Origin: Mycolicibacterium komossense
GTDB taxonomy: Bacteria; Actinomycetota; Actinomycetes; Mycobacteriales; Mycobacteriaceae
NCBI RefSeq assembly: GCF_025822605.1
Contig: NZ_JACKTY010000029.1
Coordinates: 251,236-315,235 of the forward strand
Length of the DNA: 64,000 bases
Reading direction: 5' to 3'
A program made the position numbers and the translations under genes. The notes below the pieces were generated by a model. That model was given only the letters and a program-made list of their open reading frames with translations. It searched no databases and was not told the DNA's origin. This document shows, in pieces, positions 59,299-64,000 of the stretch; within the stretch, counting starts at the first letter, position 1; the number at the start of each line of letters is the position of its first letter.

Positions 59299-60108
59299 GT
59301 GCAGGATTCGCCGGGGGCTAGCAGCCTGCGACCATGGCGTCAGGTGACCCGACGCGACGCACTGCGCTACGTCGCAGCTGCGTCGGCACTGGCCGGGATG
59401 GGCGCCGCAGCAGCAGGTGCCGGCGCGCCCGCGGCGTCGGCCGCCGCCCCCACCCTGATCGACTTCGCTATGCGTCAGATTCCGGCCGAGGATATCCGCG
59501 CCGCAGGCCACGCCGGGGTGATCAACTACGTCTCGACGTCGCGCCCTGGCTCGTCCTTCGGCGCCAAGCCGATCACACTGCCCTACGCGCAGTCACTGAC
59601 CGCCGCCGGACTGGTGATCGTCAGCAACTTCCAGTACGGCAAGCCGGGCGGGACCGCACCGTCGGACTTCACCCGCGGGTATGCCGGAGGCGTCGCCGAC
59701 GCTCGTACCGCCTGGCAGTTGCATACCGCCGCAGGCGGCGGCCAGAGTGCACCAATTTTCTTCACCATCGACGAGGACATCGACCGCGATACGTGGAACC
59801 GCGTCGCACTGCAGTGGTTTCGCGGCATCAACTCGGTGATCGGAGTGCAGCGTACCGGCATCTACGCCGGTATCAATCCGTGCCAGTGGGCCGGAGCCGA
59901 CGGCGTTCTGGGGAGATCGAGCACGCCTGGGCGCTGGTGGGCCTGGCAAACCAAAGCCTGGTCGGGCACCCAGGTGCACCCGGCCGCCGTGCTCTATCAG
60001 CGCGTGGTGAGCACCGCGTCGAATCCGGGCCCGGTGGTCGGTGGGATCGAAGTCGACGTCAACGACGTCCTCGCTCAAGATTGCGGCCAGTGGAACCTCC
60101 ATCCTTAG
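59299..60108 (+). CDS. Tat-exported DUF1906 glycoside-hydrolase-like protein (Rv2525c-like)
   Basis: A 269-residue protein with a twin-arginine signal (VTRRDALRYVAA near residue 16, hydrophobic core and ASA cleavage region around residue 48). The mature part is a DUF1906 TIM-barrel: TLIDFAMRQIPAEDIRAAG, INYVSTSRPGSSFGAKPITL, APIFFTIDEDIDRDTWN and the C-terminal VGGIEVDVNDVLAQDCGQWN. M. tuberculosis Rv2525c has the same layout and is Tat-exported; its catalytic activity is not established. GTG start at 59299. It follows the LppW-like gene by 120 bp; both act outside the cytoplasm. Confidence 0.87.
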   Translation: MQDSPGASSLRPWRQVTRRDALRYVAAASALAGMGAAAAGAGAPAASAAAPTLIDFAMRQIPAEDIRAAGHAGVINYVSTSRPGSSFGAKPITLPYAQSLTAAGLVIVSNFQYGKPGGTAPSDFTRGYAGGVADARTAWQLHTAAGGGQSAPIFFTIDEDIDRDTWNRVALQWFRGINSVIGVQRTGIYAGINPCQWAGADGVLGRSSTPGRWWAWQTKAWSGTQVHPAAVLYQRVVSTASNPGPVVGGIEVDVNDVLAQDCGQWNLHP

Positions 60109-60358
60109 CGCTGAGATAGGTACTCGGACTCGCGCAAAAGCCAAGCGATGCTTGGCGACTCGTCGATCTTCCAGCCCCGGGTAAGCGCATCGTCGAGCCG
60201 TGCCGTCGATCCCGTGTGGGCAACTGCCTGTAACCGAGAAAAACGGAAGCCAGCCAGTTAGCCCGAGAAGGGCGTAGATTGAATTTCAGCGTTCCCCGGT
60301 CCCTCGACCCCGGCCCCCGGTGCGGCTTGATGCTGACCAAGCTCAGGGGGCCGTCTCC

Positions 60359-60901
60359 ATGCACAAACCACGATCGCACCGTGCGGATTCTGAAAGTCGT
60401 TGCCCAGGAACGACTTCACCGCAGCTCAGCGCCAAAGCGCCGCCCAGTCACCGCGCAGTCCCAGCTGCGCATGTCCGGCCGGCCGCCCTTCGAGCCTGTC
60501 CACGAGGGGCCCTCGAACCTTCAGGTCACGGAGCCGATCCTGCACGCGGTGACTACGTCTGCATTCGCTACACAGAGCACGTTGTGGAGGTGTGCGTACA
60601 AGGCGTCCTTGACATGGTCACCTCACCAGCTTTGAACGGGTATCTCGACACAGCGCTTCGCGGCCGGCCGAGAGCGGTGACAGTCGACCTCACACACGTC
60701 GAATTTCTTTAGGCTGCAGGCCTAGAAGTACTTGCTGACGCGCACCGAGCCGCTGGTACCGCCACCTGGCTCGCGGTCATCGCGGCTACCCGAGCGGTTC
60801 GACGCCCCATCGAGATCACGGGAATGGCTGACATGCTGCACCTGTACCCGACTGTGTCGGCTGCACACGCCGCGCTGACGGCGCCGCCCTGCGGGACCTG
60901 A
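60359..60901 (+). pseudogene. STAS-domain (anti-sigma factor antagonist-like) gene interrupted by TAG
   Basis: From ATG 60359 the frame encodes an N-terminal region rich in Ser, Pro and Ala, then a STAS domain: VVEVCVQGVLDMVTSPALNG, then VTVDLTHVEFL, where a TAG (60710-60712) replaces what is probably a Ser codon. The same frame continues without further stops for 62 codons: AAGLEVLADAHRAAGTATWL, then RPIEITGMADMLHLYPTV, ending at TGA 60899-60901. Together they form a typical STAS fold, with the phosphorylatable Ser expected exactly at the stop or next to it. The gene is therefore probably dead, or the base is miscalled (TCG to TAG). Confidence 0.72.
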
Positions 60902-60948
60902 CACCGACTTCTCGATGAGCGCGAGCAAGCCCGACAGTGGTGCCGTGC

Positions 60949-61356
60949 CTACTTGGCAGCAGTCAGCGGTCCTGGGGTTTCCGTGCGGTCATCAGCCCCG
61001 GACGCCTGGGTGGCCGGGTCCATCGTGTCGGCACGCGCCCACTCACTGTCGAGGTGGTCTCGGGATGTCGAGGCTTCGTTGCGGTGGATTGCGGCTTGCT
61101 GTTGCAGGCCCGCGGCTTGCGCGGCTTTGACGTCGGCTTCGGCTTGCGCTGCTCGTGCCCTGGCGGCGGTCTCGTCAGCGAGCGCTTCTTGCTGCCCGAC
61201 TTCGGGCGATTCCTCCCGGACAGCATCTCTGATCTTGTCGGCAACGACGTGCCGATGTTGGTTGCGCTTGTTGCGCCCCACCCAGGCGATCAGCGCGATG
61301 AGAACAACGGCAGCGATGGCAATGATGGCGATCAAAATGAGTGTACTGGTAGCCAT
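60949..61356 (-). CDS. Small membrane-anchored coiled-coil protein
   Basis: A 135-residue protein with one N-terminal transmembrane helix (about residues 5-27, STLILIAIIAIAAVVLIALI) followed by an Ala/Glu/Arg-rich, strongly helical region (ETAARARAAQAEADVKAAQA near residue 65) likely to form a coiled coil. The C-terminus is polar. It resembles short hypothetical proteins common in mycobacteria and Nocardia. Function unknown; possibly a stress or envelope-associated factor. Confidence 0.75.
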   Translation of the reverse strand: MATSTLILIAIIAIAAVVLIALIAWVGRNKRNQHRHVVADKIRDAVREESPEVGQQEALADETAARARAAQAEADVKAAQAAGLQQQAAIHRNEASTSRDHLDSEWARADTMDPATQASGADDRTETPGPLTAAK

Positions 61357-61546
61357 TTCGGCTCCTTAGGGTTGTTGAATGACGCGGCCGAGAACTGGGT
61401 TGGACCATCTTCGTCGCGTTGGTGAAATAGCCGCACTGCTACGCAGCGCCTGCGCCAACGATCAGCCGTCCGACCACCACCAGCGTGACTATCCGGATCA
61501 TCTCGCTCTCGTTCGAATCCGGTGAGACGAGTTGTGCAGTGCCACT
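61357..61546. other. Intergenic region between two small membrane protein genes
   Basis: No gene or clear regulatory structure was seen in this 190-bp stretch. It lies between two same-strand small genes and should hold the promoter of the 135-residue protein. Confidence 0.4.
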
Positions 61547-61702
61547 TCAGTAGTAATGCCTTCGACCGCCGACGGCGCGGCCCATGGATCCCAAGACCCA
61601 CAGCACTGCGCCGATGACGACGAGGATGATTCCGATGGTCCACAGGATCGAGATTTTGAGTACGAATCCGGCGATGAGCAGGATGATTCCCAGCACGATC
61701 AT
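61547..61702 (-). CDS. 51-residue double-helix membrane protein (DUF6131-like)
   Basis: A 51-codon gene on the minus strand from ATG 61702 to TGA 61547. The protein is two hydrophobic helices (MIVLGIILLIAGFVLK and WTIGIILVVIGAVLWVLG) and a short basic Gly/Arg/Tyr tail ending GGRRHYY. The AGGA ribosome-binding site is about six bases upstream of the start. The sequence resembles the very small membrane proteins frequent in mycobacterial genomes. Function unknown. Confidence 0.8.
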   Translation of the reverse strand: MIVLGIILLIAGFVLKISILWTIGIILVVIGAVLWVLGSMGRAVGGRRHYY

Positions 61703-61820
61703 GAGCTAGTCCTGATTTCTTTGAGCATGAAGAACGTGGTGATCGGGGACCACTAACCAGCTGCCGACGATGCGCGGCGCCATAGTTTCTGGGGCTAGAC
61801 GTCAAGTAGATGCCTGTTTA

Positions 61821-61851
61821 CGCTGTGTGTCAACACCGTAGACACACAGCG
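61821..61851. promoter_or_regulatory. Perfect 11-bp palindrome, candidate TetR operator
   Basis: CGCTGTGTGTC (61821-61831) and GACACACAGCG (61841-61851) are exact inverted repeats separated by AACACCGTA. The centre lies about 70 bases upstream of the TetR-family gene, as expected for autorepression. The divergent 51-codon gene begins about 120 bases to the left, so both could be controlled. Confidence 0.65.
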
Positions 61852-61904
61852 AGAGAGGCAGAGCGAGTGGAGCGCGCCGCACAATGCCGGAAAGGGGTAC
61901 GGCG

Positions 61905-62639
61905 ATGACGCGAGAGCGAACCGACGCGAACACCCACGGCAAGAAACCGGCCTCGCCGTCCGGGCCACCCGGCCAGATCACTCGCCCGCTCGTCATGCAG
62001 ACCGCACTGGCGATCGTCGACCGCGACGGCGTGGAAGCCCTCTCCATGCGCAAGCTCAGCGACGCACTGAACCGCGATACGACGGTGCTCTACCGCCACG
62101 TCCCCAGTAAGGCCGCGGTGCTCGACGGTGTCGCGGAACTGGTGCTGAGCCAGCTTGCAGTGGACACCACTGATCCCGATTGGGCCGGCCAATTGCGCAC
62201 CGTCGCCCACCACTTCCGCCTGCTCGCCCTCGAACACCCAAATGTGTTGCCGCTGCTGGTCATTCGTCCGTTGGCCACCCCGCTCGGGCTGCGGCCACCA
62301 GGCACGCTGCGGCCCCTTGAAGACATCCTCGCCCTGCTCGCCGCCGCTGGGTTCACCGGAGACGATGCGCTGCACATCTACCGAGTGCTCTTCGCCTACC
62401 TGCACGGTCACATCCTCGGCGAACTCCAGCAAGTCATCGAGCGGCCCGAGGAAACCGACCACGTTCTGCAACTCGGCCTACATCGGTTGCCACTGAGCGA
62501 ATTCCCCCGACTGCGCGCGGTGGCACCTGCATTCGCCTCTTACGACGGCGGCACCGAACTCGATCGAGGCCTCGATCTTCTACTCACCGGACTCACCACG
62601 ACCCTGACCAGTCCCGACGGATCACCCCGCAACGGCTGA
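61905..62639 (+). CDS. TetR-family regulator with TetR_C-type ligand domain
   Basis: A 244-residue repressor. The N-terminal helix-turn-helix is PLVMQTALAIVDRDGVEALS then MRKLSDALNRDTTVLYRHVP (about residues 28-68). The C-terminal part (LALEHPNVLPLLVIRPLATP near residue 105, then HIYRVLFAYLHGHILGELQQ) fits the TetR_C_1 group related to tetracycline repressor. ATG at 61905 is chosen because GGAAAGGGG lies about eight bases upstream. A strong palindrome upstream is the likely operator. No transporter gene is adjacent, so its target may be itself or the divergent small gene. Confidence 0.85.
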   Translation: MTRERTDANTHGKKPASPSGPPGQITRPLVMQTALAIVDRDGVEALSMRKLSDALNRDTTVLYRHVPSKAAVLDGVAELVLSQLAVDTTDPDWAGQLRTVAHHFRLLALEHPNVLPLLVIRPLATPLGLRPPGTLRPLEDILALLAAAGFTGDDALHIYRVLFAYLHGHILGELQQVIERPEETDHVLQLGLHRLPLSEFPRLRAVAPAFASYDGGTELDRGLDLLLTGLTTTLTSPDGSPRNG

Positions 62640-62697
62640 GTCACGCCAGCCGCGCCGCCGCCGGAATACATAGGGAATCGAATCAGTTGCCACGTGT

Positions 62698-62967
62698 ATG
62701 CAGTGCGGACGCTTACTGAGGTGGATGACACCCGTGGCCATCGCAGCCGCCTGCATCGTCGCGCCCACACTGGGCTTCCCGTCCAGCGACGTATCGACGG
62801 TGGCCGACGGCTGCTACAACGGAGCCACTGTGCTCGATCCCTATGGAAGTAGCTGCACACTGCCCGGTCCGGTCGGCAAAGTTCGCGGCTCGGCGCCTGA
62901 CGCCAACGCGATCATCGCGTGTCGGCACCACCCAGGGTGCCTGGCCGTCTATGTCAACGGACCCTAG
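62698..62967 (+). CDS. Small secreted cysteine-containing protein
   Basis: An 89-residue protein with a hydrophobic N-terminus (MTPVAIAAACIVAPTLGF near residue 10) that reads as a signal peptide. The mature part has four Cys residues (CYNG, SSCTLPG, ACRHHPGC) likely to form disulphides. An ATG at 62725, after GAGG, is an equally good start and would give an 80-residue precursor. It resembles short exported mycobacterial proteins but I cannot name a family. It lies 58 bp after the TetR gene. Confidence 0.55.
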   Translation: MQCGRLLRWMTPVAIAAACIVAPTLGFPSSDVSTVADGCYNGATVLDPYGSSCTLPGPVGKVRGSAPDANAIIACRHHPGCLAVYVNGP

Positions 62968-63351
62968 TCCCCTTCGAACCACGTGCAGGCGGGCCGACCG
63001 CTTCCGGAGCTCGGGACACGGCGGGCCGGCGCCTTTCGCAGACGTATTGCCGAATGGCACTGAGTACCAAGTCCTCTGGGCAGCAGATTCGCCAAGGCGG
63101 GACTTTCGCCGCTGGCGCCCGACTACCCGACTTTTGACGACGGCCTCGAACAGGCCCTGGTGGCCGACGCCATCGCGACCAGCGCTCTTAACGGCCACTG
63201 GGTTTCGGTCGCTCGTCCTGATTCCGACTAGTGCTCTGGCGGCGCCCGAACCGGTGTGAGTACGGCGCCGTCCTTACTCTGAACCGGCCCGTGGGTGGGA
63301 TGTCGTCGAGCAGACTGTGCTGGCGCAACCCGAACGACGACCGCGGAGCCG
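62968..63351. other. Mostly non-coding stretch with a short gene relic
   Basis: No intact gene is seen in this 384-bp stretch. Its middle holds a relic (63064-63231) of an oxidoreductase C-terminus. The remainder shows no promoter or hairpin that I can support. Confidence 0.4.
63064..63231 (+). pseudogene. Relic of a Gfo/Idh/MocA-type oxidoreductase C-terminus
   Basis: An open stretch of 55 codons ending in TAG, bounded upstream by TGA. Its second half (DYPTFDDGLEQALVADAIAT then NGHWVSV) resembles the last 35 residues of Gfo/Idh/MocA dehydrogenases, in which a P.F.DGL...ADAI motif precedes a final W. The N-terminal Rossmann domain is absent. Low-confidence recognition from pattern only. Confidence 0.35.
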
Positions 63352-64000
63352 TCACCAATGGAAGGTGACGGTCTCGTCGACGCTCGCCTTCTCCGTGCGG
63401 TATCGGTTGGTGGTGGCGTCCAGATCCGGGTAGCCGAAGGAGATCCCGAACAACATCTTTTGGGACGGATGGATGCCGAGAAGATCGCGGATCGTGTCGG
63501 CGTAGAAACCCAACATCGTCTGCGGCACTCCGCTAAGGCCGTGCGCCGTAAGTGAGAGTAGGAACGTCTGGGCGTACATGCCGACATCGGCGGCGACGCG
63601 GACACCGTCGTACAGGGTCGGCATGAACAGCAGAGCGCCGTGGGGGGCGCCGAAGAATTCGAGGTTGCGCAGCATTGCCCGCTGCCGCAAGTCATGTGCA
63701 TCGCGCGCAATTTCCAGGGTCTGAAAGTACGCCGCGGCCTGCGCCGTCTGCCGGTCGCGATAGACCCCGGTCAATTCGTCATAGCCCCACGGAAAGTCGG
63801 GGGTGGTGCGCTGGCCGGCTTCGGCCGACAGCATGGCTTCACTCAACGCGTCGCGTGTCGCGCCTGAGACGATGTGAACGTTCCACGGCTGGATGTTCGC
63901 GTTTGAAGGTGCATGACGCGCGTCCTCGGTCACCGCACGGATCAACGATTCTGGTACCGGGGTCGGCAGGAAGTTGCGCAGGGAGCGGCGGTCGCGGACG
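63352..64000 (-). CDS. Nitroreductase family protein, 5' end beyond the window
   Basis: A minus-strand gene whose start lies beyond the window edge; at least 215 residues are visible. FLPTPVPE is followed by ARHAPSNANIQPWNVHIVSG, the FMN-binding N-terminus of nitroreductases. FAPHGALLF-like LEFFGAPHGALLFMPT and GMYAQTFLLSLTAHGLSGVP lie in the middle, and LGIHPSQKMLFGISFGYPDL near the end. It should be an FMN-dependent NAD(P)H oxidoreductase of the kind that reduces nitro compounds or dehalogenates. No substrate can be inferred. Confidence 0.85.
   Translation of the reverse strand, partial: VRDRRSLRNFLPTPVPESLIRAVTEDARHAPSNANIQPWNVHIVSGATRDALSEAMLSAEAGQRTTPDFPWGYDELTGVYRDRQTAQAAAYFQTLEIARDAHDLRQRAMLRNLEFFGAPHGALLFMPTLYDGVRVAADVGMYAQTFLLSLTAHGLSGVPQTMLGFYADTIRDLLGIHPSQKMLFGISFGYPDLDATTNRYRTEKASVDETVTFHW

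Overview
The window is high-GC DNA from a mycobacterium, most likely a fast-growing Mycolicibacterium. The evidence is gene order. Recognisable blocks match Mycobacterium tuberculosis as I remember it: an Rv3329-like aminotransferase with dacB1 (Rv3330); yihY-trpS (Rv3335c-Rv3336c); icd-metC-metX-methyltransferase (Rv3339c-Rv3342 area, although icd here is the monomeric type); DUF3017-folD (Rv3355c-Rv3356c); the mfpA-E conservon (Rv3361c-Rv3365c); and trmL, nitroreductase, PPOX protein and dnaE2 (Rv3366-Rv3370c). Mycobacterial hallmarks include a PE-PPE hydrolase, an FHA-ABC exporter like Rv1747, LppW and Rv2525c relatives, a SAM-IV riboswitch and a mycobacterial LexA box. No rRNA, tRNA, insertion sequence or CRISPR array was seen.

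Layout. 1-0.75 kb: a decayed DUF559 gene. 0.75-6.1 kb: two APC permeases, a tandem universal stress protein and a convergent prenyl diphosphate synthase. 6.3-14.3 kb: a tightly packed plus-strand operon of APC permease, active SDR, degenerate SDR, ureohydrolase, NodB/PuuE-type deacetylase, Rieske oxygenase, its reductase and a PucR regulator. 14.3-20.8 kb: formamidase with its zinc-ribbon partner, aminobutyraldehyde dehydrogenase, an Lrp regulator damaged by two tandem duplications, a class III aminotransferase and an SMP-30 protein. Together, 6.3-20.8 kb reads as a nitrogen-compound (guanidino, amide or polyamine) catabolic region whose substrate cannot be named from sequence.

20.9-27.1 kb: dacB1, then two large secreted proteins. 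One joins a VCBS-like region and a YVTN beta-propeller to a C-terminus that resembles aerolysin/ETX-MTX2 pore-forming modules. The other is a Pro/Glu- and Ser-rich protein with a C-terminal membrane anchor. 27-44.6 kb: conserved housekeeping genes (yihY, trpS, a lipase, xthA, a hydrolase, icd, SAM-IV-controlled metC-metX, folD, an Rv1747-like transporter) and a PE-PPE gene interrupted by TGA. 44.7-49.5 kb: the mfp conservon, including the DNA-gyrase-protecting pentapeptide protein. 49.8-54.7 kb: trmL, redox genes and SOS-regulated dnaE2. 54.7-64 kb: accessory genes, namely an SDR, GlxA regulator, HD and MBL hydrolases, LppW-like and DUF1906 secreted proteins, a STAS gene broken by TAG, small membrane proteins, a TetR regulator with a strong palindrome, and a nitroreductase cut by the window end.

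Features most worth a second look are the aerolysin-like secreted protein, the 6.3-20.8 kb catabolic region with its catalytically empty SDR, the two exact 99/100-bp duplications in the Lrp gene (possibly an assembly artefact), the short Cys-ending leader ORF between the SAM-IV riboswitch and metC, and a palindromic hairpin found in two copies just after stop codons.
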